Assembly: GCA_947361355.1 (NCBI GenBank)
Contig: CANAIR010000002.1
Location: 1 to 46,975 of the forward strand
Origin: an uncultured Clostridium sp.
GTDB lineage: Bacteria > Bacillota > Clostridia > TANB77 > CAG-465
DNA length: 46,975 nucleotides
Reading direction: 5' to 3'
A model generated the notes under the pieces. That model searched no databases, had not been told where the DNA came from, and saw only the letters and a list, made by a program, of their open reading frames with translations. This document shows positions 40,273 through 45,842 of the stretch, piece after piece (positions within the stretch are counted from its first letter, which is position 1; the number at the start of each line of letters is the position of its first letter). The translations under genes and the position numbers were made by a program.

Positions 40273-40533
40273 ATGTTAGATACTGTAAAGAATATAGCAG
40301 AAATAATAAGTGCATTAACTGTAATAGTTGGTGCTTTTTTTGCAATAGAGAAATTTACAAAAGGGAAAATAACAAAATGGATCCAAAAGCCTGTTATGGA
40401 AAAGTTAGAGAATTTAAATTGTAGAATGGACACACTAGAAATAGCACAACTAAAAAACATAATAACCAACGATAATATACCTATTTCCGAACGTTTAGAA
40501 GCAGGAGATAGGTATATTTCTTTACGGCGGTAA
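40273..40533 (+). CDS. Holin-like protein, zero-frame part
   Basis: 86 residues with one N-terminal membrane helix (about 8-26) and an amphipathic C-terminal part ending ISERLEAGDRYIS-L-R-R. Related small holin-like or BhlA-type phage proteins continue with GGNG and a charged tail. Here the zero frame ends TTA-CGG-CGG-TAA; skipping the first C of CGG gives GGC-GGT-AAT-GGA and continues as GGNGAIKVLYKKL to 40624. This is the second CGG +1 site in this phage. Confidence 0.8.
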   Translation: MLDTVKNIAEIISALTVIVGAFFAIEKFTKGKITKWIQKPVMEKLENLNCRMDTLEIAQLKNIITNDNIPISERLEAGDRYISLRR

Positions 40534-40624
40534 TGGAGCTATAAAAGTGCTTTACAAAAAACTAAAAGACGATTATTATGAACAACTGGAAAAAGAAGAA
40601 AGAAACAGGGAAGAGGTGATTTAA
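40526..40624 (+). CDS. Holin-like protein, +1-frame C-terminal extension
   Basis: 32 residues (GGNGAIKVLYKKLKDDYYEQ, then LEKEERNREEVI) with no start codon or ribosome site of its own. The frame ends two bases before the ATG of the next gene and contains that gene's AGAGGTG ribosome site, exactly where a normal upstream gene would end. That makes a real 116-residue frameshift product likely. Confidence 0.7.
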   Translation, partial: GGNGAIKVLYKKLKDDYYEQLEKEERNREEVI

Positions 40625-40625
40625 A

Positions 40626-40925
40626 ATGAATTGGTTAAGTATTAGTATAATAGCAGTTGCTGTAATAGTAGCTGTTATTTTTTTGGTATACAAAATAAAA
40701 AAAGATGGTCTTAGAAAAGTAGCAATAGAATTTATAGTATTAGCAGAAGAAAAGTTTGAACATGGGAAAAATAGTGCAAAATTTAACTACGTTTTTGAAT
40801 CTGTTTATTGTTTAATTCCAATTTGGTTAAAATTTATTTTTACTAAACAAAATGTAATAAGTTTTATACAGAAAACATTTAAAGAAATAAAAATTGCACT
40901 AGACTATCAAAACACAGAAAAATAG
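40626..40925 (+). CDS. Second small membrane protein of the lysis module (LLH-holin-like)
   Basis: 99 residues with one N-terminal transmembrane helix (about 4-24, SIIAVAVIVAVIFLVYKI), then a cytoplasmic helical domain (KVAIEFIVLAEEKF, then NYVFESVYCLIP) resembling LLH-type phage holins. Ribosome site AGAGGTG. It probably works with the preceding holin-like protein to permeabilise the membrane for the amidase. Confidence 0.75.
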   Translation: MNWLSISIIAVAVIVAVIFLVYKIKKDGLRKVAIEFIVLAEEKFEHGKNSAKFNYVFESVYCLIPIWLKFIFTKQNVISFIQKTFKEIKIALDYQNTEK

Positions 40926-40956
40926 GGGGTATAATTACTATACCCTCTTAATTTAA
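40925..40956 (+). terminator. Hairpin after the holins
   Basis: GGGTATA (40927-40933) pairs with TATACCC (40939-40945) and a T-rich but interrupted tail follows. Probably a partial terminator before the amidase cluster. Confidence 0.6.
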
Positions 40957-41010
40957 ACGCCTTAAAATCAAAATGTGGAGGTCGATTTTTATGCGAAAAA
41001 TAGCTAAAAA

Positions 41011-41169
41011 ATGATTTGTAAAAATATAATAAAAATATTAAGAATCTATCAAAAAACATTAGAAAATGATAGACTGATCTTTAAAGATTACATAGATCAG
41101 ACGATTTATTTTGAGATAGATTATATTATTAAATTAATAAAAGAAAAAAGGAGTGATTATAATGGATGA
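41011..41169 (+). CDS. Small phage protein, 52 residues, with coupled leader peptide
   Basis: The ribosome site GGAGG serves a 7-codon leader (MRKIAKK, ATG at 40991) whose stop overlaps this ATG as ATGA, so translation is probably coupled. The product is helical and mixed-charge (MICKNIIKILRIYQKTLEND). Unknown role beside the lysis genes. Confidence 0.5.
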   Translation: MICKNIIKILRIYQKTLENDRLIFKDYIDQTIYFEIDYIIKLIKEKRSDYNG

Positions 41170-41239
41170 AAATGAAGTAGTTTTAACACCAGAAATGGAA
41201 GAAGAATTTTCAAATGGAAGAGGTGAAATAGATGAGTAA
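41162..41239 (+). CDS. Very small acidic protein, 25 residues
   Basis: A strong AAAGGAGTG ribosome site precedes the ATG. The sequence MDENEVVLTPEMEEEFSNGR is strongly acidic, resembling short XkdX-like proteins found before phage lysins. Its 3' end carries GGAAGAGG, the ribosome site of the amidase, and overlaps that gene by 8 bp. Confidence 0.55.
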   Translation: MDENEVVLTPEMEEEFSNGRGEIDE

Positions 41240-42047
41240 TTCAAATTTAATAAATGTAAGAGTACCAGCTAGTGCAAGTAACTACAGCGTAGGTAGAAGT
41301 GGAAGAACAATTGATAAAATAGCATTACATCATATGGCTAGCGTATTAACAGCAGAGCAATGTGGAAGTATATTTGCAAAGGCAGGAAGAGGTGCAAGTA
41401 GTAACTATGGAATTGGAAATGATGGTAAAAAAGCTTTGTATGTAGATGAAGCTAATACATCATGGGCTAATGCGAATTGGAACGCTAATTGTAGTTCTGT
41501 AACAATTGAAGTATCTAATAGTCAAGTTGGTGGAAATTGGCCAATAAGCGATATTGCTTTAAACAGCTTAATTGAATTAATGGCAGATATAGCAAGACGC
41601 AATAATTTAGGAAAGCTTGTAAAAGGTAAAAACGTTGTTTGGCATAGTATGTACTGTAAAACAATTTGCCCAGGACCATATATGTTATCTAAAATAGATT
41701 ATATTATAGAAGAAGTTAATAAAATAAATGGACATACCAGTGTTCAAACAACTGTAAATAATAATTTAGAGCAAATTGCAAATGAAGTAATAGCAGGAAA
41801 ATGGGGAAATGGTGAAGATAGAAAAAATAGACTTGCAAAAGCTGGTTATGATGTAAATGCAGTACAAAACTTAGTTAATCAAAAACTTGGCGTATCAGTA
41901 TCAAAACCAAATTTAAAATCTATTGATGAGATAGCTAGAGAAGTTATACAAGGAAAATGGGGGAATGGCCAAGAAAGAAAAACTAGATTAGCGAATGCAG
42001 GTTATAATGTACAAGCAGTCCAAAATAGGGTTAATCAATTAATGTAG
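41232..42047 (+). CDS. Endolysin: amidase_2 domain with two CW_7 repeats
   Basis: 271 residues. The N-terminal N-acetylmuramoyl-L-alanine amidase domain (about 20-165) has zinc ligands in IALHHMAS and NVVWHSMYCKTICPG. Two Cpl-7/CW_7 wall-binding repeats follow (about 178-221 and 227-271), each with EVI.GKWGNG..R..RL..AGY. It cleaves the peptide stem from muramic acid after the holins open the membrane. No signal peptide. Confidence 0.93.
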   Translation: MSNSNLINVRVPASASNYSVGRSGRTIDKIALHHMASVLTAEQCGSIFAKAGRGASSNYGIGNDGKKALYVDEANTSWANANWNANCSSVTIEVSNSQVGGNWPISDIALNSLIELMADIARRNNLGKLVKGKNVVWHSMYCKTICPGPYMLSKIDYIIEEVNKINGHTSVQTTVNNNLEQIANEVIAGKWGNGEDRKNRLAKAGYDVNAVQNLVNQKLGVSVSKPNLKSIDEIAREVIQGKWGNGQERKTRLANAGYNVQAVQNRVNQLM

Positions 42048-42058
42048 AATATAACAAT

Positions 42059-42088
42059 AAAGAGCAAGTTTATTCTTGCTCTTTAGTA
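42059..42088. terminator. Bidirectional terminator after the endolysin
   Basis: AAAGAGCAAG (42059-42068) pairs with 42075-42084 over a TTTATT loop. The lysis operon and the opposing AP2-gene operon converge here; the hairpin overlaps the 3' end of the AP2 gene. Confidence 0.75.
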
Positions 42089-42573
42089 TATTTATCTAAA
42101 ATAGGTTTAAAGTATTTTTCTTCAGCTTCTTTACGTACTTTTATTGCATCTTTTATTTTAGTAAAACTCCCTAAATTAATATTTTTTCCTTTTATAAAAA
42201 TTCTGGCACGCCAATTTTTATTTTGTTTATCAAAATAGATTCCTGTAACTTTAGATGTATTATTTTTTCTTAATTTTTCTGTATTTTTTATAAGTGCTAG
42301 ACTAGTACCATCTTTTAAGAAATTTTCTTTTCTATATTTTTCTCTAGATTTTACAAATTTACTATCTTTTAATCTATTAGATGCACTTTCTTTGTTTAAA
42401 CAACCACAACTTTTAGTATGTCCACTTTTTAAATAAGTAGTAGTTGCAAGTACAATGTTACCACAATCACACTTGCATTTCCACTGTATTTGGTTACAAC
42501 TGTTTCTTTCTCCTTTTTCTAAAACTGTAAGTCTATTAAATTTTTGCCCTGTTAAGTCTTTAAATGTCCCCAT
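42070..42573 (-). CDS. AP2-domain mobile/homing-type DNA-binding protein
   Basis: 167 residues. The N-terminus is a zinc-binding module (GQKFNRLTVLEKGERN, then WKCKCDCGN and KSCGCLNKE). The C-terminus is an AP2-like DNA-binding domain (GIYFDKQNKNWRARIFIKGK). This combination is common in phage-borne selfish or homing-type genes. Its ATG overlaps the stop of the upstream gene (TAATG). No nuclease HNH motif is obvious. Confidence 0.8.
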   Translation of the reverse strand: MGTFKDLTGQKFNRLTVLEKGERNSCNQIQWKCKCDCGNIVLATTTYLKSGHTKSCGCLNKESASNRLKDSKFVKSREKYRKENFLKDGTSLALIKNTEKLRKNNTSKVTGIYFDKQNKNWRARIFIKGKNINLGSFTKIKDAIKVRKEAEEKYFKPILDKYTKEQE

Positions 42574-42845
42574 TATAATTCACTCACGTTTGTAACTTTT
42601 ACTATTATTTCAGTAGTATCTTCATTATCAGTTAAAATTTCATATTCAACTAAAATTTCTTCATCCATACCTGTTTCATCATTATATTTTATATAATAAG
42701 AACAACTATTTTTTATATCATTAAATTCATAGTCAAATAAACTTGTTGTGCTTCCTGTTATACTTTATACACTGTTATCTAAATCTAATAAACTTATTTC
42801 TTTTCCTAATAATTCATTTTTTACATTTTCAATTAATTCTTTCAT
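42573..42845 (-). pseudogene. Small phage gene with an in-frame TAA
   Basis: A good AAAGGAGG ribosome site and ATG open MKELIENVKNELLGKEISLL, but codon 27 is TAA (42767-42765). The same frame then continues for 63 more codons (SITGSTTSLFDYEFND through IIVKVTNVSEL) to a stop overlapping the AP2 gene start. The frame looks like one protein of about 90 residues broken by a single nonsense codon, unless that stop is read through. Confidence 0.7.
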
Positions 42846-42862
42846 TTTAATTCCTCCTTTAA

Positions 42863-43093
42863 TTATGCTAATACAGCGTTTACTGCTTCTTCAATTTTAT
42901 AATATAAGCCAGCATTACCGTTTTTATTTGTACCTATATATTCATTATTTTCTACATATCCGAAAGTGTCAAAATGTTTGTTATATTGTGCATTTACATA
43001 TATTCTTTCTTTACCATAATTTTTCCATTCTTTAAAGCTCAATTTTGCACCTTCTATATTTATTTTATTTAATTTTTCTAATAACTCTTTCAT
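42863..43093 (-). CDS. Small phage protein, 76 residues, unknown
   Basis: Ribosome site GGGAGAG. MKELLEKLNKINIEGAKLSF followed by a beta-rich body (ERIYVNAQYNKHFDTFGYVE). Its N-terminus resembles that of the broken neighbour, so the two may be paralogs. First gene behind the promoter with the ACCGTACGGT palindrome. Confidence 0.65.
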   Translation of the reverse strand: MKELLEKLNKINIEGAKLSFKEWKNYGKERIYVNAQYNKHFDTFGYVENNEYIGTNKNGNAGLYYKIEEAVNAVLA

Positions 43094-43119
43094 TATTATC
43101 TCTCCCTTACTATACTTAT

Positions 43120-43148
43120 ATTATAACATACCGTACGGTATATGTCAA
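43120..43148 (-). promoter_or_regulatory. Promoter P1 with palindromic operator
   Basis: On the minus strand: TTGACA (43148-43143), a 17-bp spacer and TATAAT (43125-43120). The spacer contains the perfect 14-bp palindrome ATACCGTACGGTAT (43128-43141), a clear operator. Confidence 0.85.
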
Positions 43149-43158
43149 TAGTTTTTTG

Positions 43159-43332
43159 TTATTTTTTTAAAAATTTTTTTATTTCTGGTAAAAGTATATC
43201 AGATCTACTTAGATTTTGTTCTTTTAGTTTATTATCAAAAGCTTCTCCAAGCTCTTTTGGAATATCTATATATATTCTTTTTAGCTTTTCTTTTTGATAT
43301 TTTGTTTTGTATTCAAATTTTTTCTTTTCCAT
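43159..43332 (-). CDS. Small RHH-like protein, candidate repressor
   Basis: 57 residues with ribosome site GGGGGG. A basic N-terminus (MEKKKFEYKTKYQKEKLKRI), a strand IYIDIPKELG and a helix LKEQNLSRSDILLPEIKKFL fit a CopG/Arc-type ribbon-helix-helix protein. It sits between two promoters sharing the same palindrome, so it is the most likely ligand of that operator. Confidence 0.7.
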   Translation of the reverse strand: MEKKKFEYKTKYQKEKLKRIYIDIPKELGEAFDNKLKEQNLSRSDILLPEIKKFLKK

Positions 43333-43356
43333 TGTAACCCCCCTAAATAATAGCCT

Positions 43357-43377
43357 AGAGGAGAGGTTATCTCCTCT
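43357..43377. other. Hairpin between the peptide gene and the RHH gene
   Basis: AGAGGAGA (43357-43364) pairs with TCTCCTCT (43370-43377). There is no T-run on the minus strand, so it would be an attenuating or processing hairpin in the peptide-RHH mRNA. It touches the antisense promoter. Confidence 0.5.
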
Positions 43378-43491
43378 TGACTTGTAGTATAAACTATGTT
43401 ATACTAATTTTAGAAGTTTATAATGTTGTGGAACCAACTTTGGAACTTCTTGTGTGCTTGTCTACGGGCTTTGTAGGCTTGCACTTTTTTT
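43377..43491 (+). ncRNA. Antisense RNA (promoter to terminator) opposite the 31-residue gene
   Basis: TTGACT (43377-43382), a 17-bp spacer and TATACT (43400-43405) give a start near 43412. A terminator (GTGC/GCAC with GTCTAC/GTAGGC, 43454-43484) ends in seven T by 43491. The RNA of about 80 nt covers nearly the whole opposite-strand peptide ORF and has no credible ORF of its own. Confidence 0.65.
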
Positions 43492-43505
43492 ATAAGTTTT
43501 TTCAT
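43410..43505 (-). CDS. Basic 31-residue peptide with antisense RNA
   Basis: A near-consensus ribosome site (GGAGGTGATT) precedes the ATG at 43505. The peptide is strongly basic and probably amphipathic (MKKLIKKVQAYKARRQAHKK then FQSWFHNIINF), without a classical transmembrane helix. It is expressed from P2, and the antisense RNA on the other strand covers it. A type I toxin, a copy-control-like leader or a regulator peptide are all possible. Confidence 0.65.
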   Translation of the reverse strand: MKKLIKKVQAYKARRQAHKKFQSWFHNIINF

Positions 43506-43576
43506 GTAATCACCTCCAGTCTTGTTTTAGTTAGTGTGTTTTTTTGTACTTCTCTGTACTTTCTAACTATACTTAT

Positions 43577-43605
43577 ATTATAGCATACCGTACGGTATAT
43601 GTCAA
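43577..43605 (-). promoter_or_regulatory. Promoter P2 with the same palindromic operator
   Basis: On the minus strand: TTGACA (43605-43600), a 17-bp spacer and TATAAT (43582-43577), again with ATACCGTACGGTAT (43585-43598). It matches P1 over roughly 45 bp, so the two arose by duplication or strong co-selection. Confidence 0.85.
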
Positions 43606-43648
43606 TACTTTTTTGAAAAAAAGTTAAATATTTTTTAATTTGTCTAGT

Positions 43649-43751
43649 TTTGTCGAAAATATTTACAGTTACTACAAAAAGTATTATAATATATATAGAA
43701 GAAATTCATAGAAAAAATTTCAAAATATCATCAGCAACCGTAATGGTTGCA
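43649..43751 (+). promoter_or_regulatory. Promoter, operator-like motif and leader hairpin of the XRE gene
   Basis: TTTACA (43662-43667), a 17-bp spacer and TATAAT (43685-43690). TTTGTCGAAAA (43649-43659) just upstream recurs in inverted form after the gene. The leader contains GCAACC-GTAAT-GGTTGC (about 43735-43751). Confidence 0.7.
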
Positions 43752-43807
43752 TCTTTTATGTTTAAAATCTTTTATTTTGTGCAATAATAACATAAGAGGT
43801 GTTTTTT

Positions 43808-44131
43808 ATGTTTGTATTTGTATTAGATTTAATACTAAAAGAAAAAGATATTACTGTAAAAGAGTTGGCTGTAGAAACTGGAATATCAGAGTCATATTTA
43901 TATAATATAGTAGAAAATAAGAAAAATAATGTTAGTTTAGACATATTATATAAAATTTCTGAGGTCATAAACGAGAATCCAAAAAACTTTTTTTATGCTG
44001 AGAGTGAGTTTACAATAATTCAAAAACAAATGGATGATTTAATAGCACAAAATGGCGTTAATGATAGTAAAGTGCGTTTTTATAGTACTATATTAGATAG
44101 ATTATTTGTTTTAAAATTACGTAAACAATAA
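43808..44131 (+). CDS. XRE-family regulator at the right prophage end
   Basis: 107 residues from the ATG behind AGAGGTG. The N-terminal helix-turn-helix (DITVKELAVETGISESYLYN) is followed by a helical C-terminal part (about 65-107). It is transcribed from its own promoter away from the minus-strand module and could be a second immunity regulator. The in-frame GTG at 43799 is part of the ribosome site. Confidence 0.8.
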   Translation: MFVFVLDLILKEKDITVKELAVETGISESYLYNIVENKKNNVSLDILYKISEVINENPKNFFYAESEFTIIQKQMDDLIAQNGVNDSKVRFYSTILDRLFVLKLRKQ

Positions 44132-44133
44132 AA

Positions 44134-44156
44134 TGTCGAATTTTTATTTTTCGACA
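44134..44156. repeat. Inverted repeat TGTCGAA/TTCGACA
   Basis: TGTCGAA (44134-44140) and TTCGACA (44150-44156) face each other just after the XRE stop codon and repeat the motif present upstream of that gene's promoter. Candidate operator pair for the XRE protein, or a weak terminator. Confidence 0.5.
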
Positions 44157-44234
44157 AAATATACAAATATTTCCTTTGATTCTTCTTGATTGTTGCTATA
44201 CAATTAAATTGCGCTATTAGGAGAAAGGGGGAAT

Positions 44235-44390
44235 ATGGAAGAGTATGCTTTAAAAGTAATAAAAGATAATGAAGTAATGTTTACTAAAGAAGATTTGGAT
44301 GTAATATATAAAAATATAAATATAGTAGTAAACATATTTGATTTAGCAACAGTAAATGCTGTTAATCAATTAAAAGGGAGAAGTATGTAA
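44235..44390 (+). CDS. Small phage protein, 51 residues, last gene before attR
   Basis: Strong ribosome site (GAGAAAGGGGG). Acidic and helical (MEEYALKVIKDNEVMFTKED). It has no recognisable domain. The position next to attR is where some phages keep a directionality factor, but nothing in the sequence shows that. Confidence 0.55.
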   Translation: MEEYALKVIKDNEVMFTKEDLDVIYKNINIVVNIFDLATVNAVNQLKGRSM

Positions 44391-44405
44391 CTTTTCTCTT
44401 TTTTA
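44373..44405 (+). terminator. Terminator at the right prophage end
   Basis: AAAGGGAGAAG pairs with CTTTTCTCTTT through two G-U pairs around the stop codon of the 51-residue gene, then T6. It stops phage transcription before it enters the peroxiredoxin fragment. Confidence 0.7.
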
Positions 44406-44406
44406 T

Positions 44407-44577
44407 TTACCTATTTGGCATAGGTGTAAAATCACCTGGGTGTGAAAAAAGTACCAACCATTTTCCAATGTAGTCACATAATTTAATGTCTCCAGAGGTA
44501 GTAGTAGCAATAAATCTTGGGGCTTTGTCACCTATCATTAAACATTTATTATTTTCATGTTTTAAATTTTCGTTCAT
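44407..44577 (-). pseudogene. Prx6-type peroxiredoxin, N-terminal part
   Basis: Start ATG 44577 with AAAGGAGG upstream. The frame reads [20 protein letters not shown] and [13 protein letters not shown], the standard peroxiredoxin N-terminus up to the residues just before the catalytic Cys. After FTP it runs into phage sequence (MPNR, stop). The missing VCSTEF and the rest are at 3917-4441. Expressed from the host promoter, this fragment would be an inactive 56-residue peptide. Confidence 0.9.
44422..44430. other. attR core
   Basis: AGGTGTAAA, identical to 4433-4441, at the exact point where the peroxiredoxin frame is interrupted. Confidence 0.85.
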
Positions 44578-44666
44578 TAAAGAAAACCTCCTTTTTTTTA
44601 TATTATGAAAATACAAAAAAAGTGTTACTTTTTTTGATACATTTCACAATCACTAAAAAAATCTCG

Positions 44667-44708
44667 TGAAATGTCTAATTTTAGCATTGAAATGTTTAAA
44701 AATATAAT
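44667..44708 (+). promoter_or_regulatory. agr promoter with 21-bp-period direct repeats
   Basis: TGAAATGT at 44667-44674 and 44688-44695 lie 21 bp apart, two helical turns, just upstream of a TATAAT at 44703-44708. AgrA and other LytTR regulators bind direct repeats with about this period. The 190-bp gap between the peroxiredoxin start and agrB holds no gene. Confidence 0.55.
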
Positions 44709-44787
44709 TCGTCATTAAAAATAGACTTTTGGAAACACTTTTGAAAAAAGCATTTGTATTTTAGATATAATGTGTTTGGTGAAAAAT

Positions 44788-45417
44788 ATGATCGAAAAAG
44801 TTAGTGATTTTATAGTATGTGATATGCTGTACAAAAACGAAACAATAAGTTGTGAGCAAAAAGAAGTAATGACTTTTGGTGTAAGAAGAATTTTAGAAGA
44901 TATACCAAAATATGTTGCAATTATTTGTATATGCACTTATTTAAATTTGTTACTAGAATTAGTTATTGTTATATTAGTTACAGCTTTTTATAAAAGTTAT
45001 GTAGGTGGTGCACATGCAAAAACAAATTTAATTTGCTTTATATCTTCTACAATAATATTTTTAGCACCAATATTAATACCAAAATATATTACTTTTAGTA
45101 AATTTTCAATGTATATATTGGATATATTAGTACTGGTATCATCAGCTTATATTATTATAAAAGTTGCTCCAGGTGACACAGAAGAGATTCCTATTTTAAA
45201 AAGAAAAAGAAGAAATAAGATGAAAATAAAGGCGACTATAATATTCACTTTCTTATATTTTTCAGCAGTATTTTTTATTAATAATCTATATTTTACACAA
45301 ATTGTATTACTAACAATTTTATTTATAAATTTAATGGCTACAAATTTAGCGTATAAAATGTTTGGGTGTAAACATAGCTATGAGTCAGAAGAGTTTGTAC
45401 AATATTTTAATAGTTAA
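44788..45417 (+). CDS. agrB: AgrB, autoinducer-processing membrane peptidase
   Basis: 209 residues from the ATG at 44788 (GGTGA upstream); the earlier ATG at 44770 lies in an AT-rich block with no ribosome site. AgrB signature residues are present: FGVRRILEDIPK with the catalytic Arg/His-type region, then FYKSYVGGAHAKTNLICF, where His and a Cys form the peptidase pair, and four to six membrane helices. It cleaves and cyclises the AgrD peptide encoded 165 bp downstream. Confidence 0.9.
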   Translation: MIEKVSDFIVCDMLYKNETISCEQKEVMTFGVRRILEDIPKYVAIICICTYLNLLLELVIVILVTAFYKSYVGGAHAKTNLICFISSTIIFLAPILIPKYITFSKFSMYILDILVLVSSAYIIIKVAPGDTEEIPILKRKRRNKMKIKATIIFTFLYFSAVFFINNLYFTQIVLLTILFINLMATNLAYKMFGCKHSYESEEFVQYFNS

Positions 45418-45581
45418 CTGGTGTATAATTAGAACTATAATAAAAAATGTTCTATTTATATAAATCTGTTATTGTATATCTATGCCATTTTTATATAATA
45501 AACAATAAAAATAAAAATGAACATTTACCTAATAGCGTATGGTAATAAGATATATGGTAATACTATAAAGGAGGGAAGATA

Positions 45582-45695
45582 GTGAAAAAGTTAATCAAGA
45601 AAATGGTAGAGGCTTATGCAAAAAATTCTACTAATACTTGTGTTTGTTGGTTTTTTCATCAACCAAAAGCACCAAGAAGTTTAATAGAAAAATAA
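45582..45695 (+). CDS. agrD: AgrD-type cyclic autoinducer peptide precursor, 37 residues
   Basis: GTG start behind AAGGAGGGAAG. An amphipathic leader (MKKLIKKMVEAYAKNS) is followed by TNTCVCWFF and HQPKAPRSLIEK, the charged tail typical of Clostridia AgrD. The ring should form between a Cys and the new C-terminus. Counting back from HQP, Cys sits at -4 and -6 but not at the usual -5, so the ring is 4 or 6 residues, or CWFFH if cleavage is after His. Confidence 0.88.
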   Translation: MKKLIKKMVEAYAKNSTNTCVCWFFHQPKAPRSLIEK

Positions 45696-45762
45696 TTTTT
45701 TAAATATGTGTATATAAAAAATAGTCATAAAATTAAAAATATATATTTTTACATGTAAGTAG

Positions 45763-45798
45763 AGGATGTCCTAAAACGAATAGTAGGACATCCTTTTT
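45763..45798 (+). terminator. Terminator after agrD
   Basis: A perfect 10-bp stem (45763-45772 with 45785-45794) with a T5 tail. Confidence 0.9.
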
Positions 45799-45805
45799 AG
45801 TATGT

Positions 45806-45831
45806 ATAAAAAACCACCACAAATGTGGTGG
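45806..45831 (-). terminator. Terminator after agrC
   Basis: CCACCACA (45814-45821) pairs with TGTGGTGG (45824-45831), and on the minus strand T6 follows. It insulates agrC from the convergent agrBD unit. Confidence 0.85.
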
Positions 45832-45842
45832 CTATATATATA

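Larger units (their letters stand above)
4433..44430. mobile_element. Complete siphovirus-type prophage integrated in a peroxiredoxin gene
   Basis: The element is bounded by matching 9-bp cores inside a split peroxiredoxin gene and has a serine recombinase next to attL. Its modules run in the standard order: lysogeny, replication and recombination, late activator, packaging, capsid, tail, lysis, then a right-end accessory arm. Every structural module expected of a tailed phage is present, so it may be inducible. Confidence 0.93.

Noticed and set aside
4433-44430. CRISPR array, retron or toxin-antitoxin operon of a familiar type
   Set aside because: No regular spacer repeats, no reverse transcriptase and no recognisable type II toxin; the only candidates are the capsid-toxin pair and the antisense-peptide module listed as findings.
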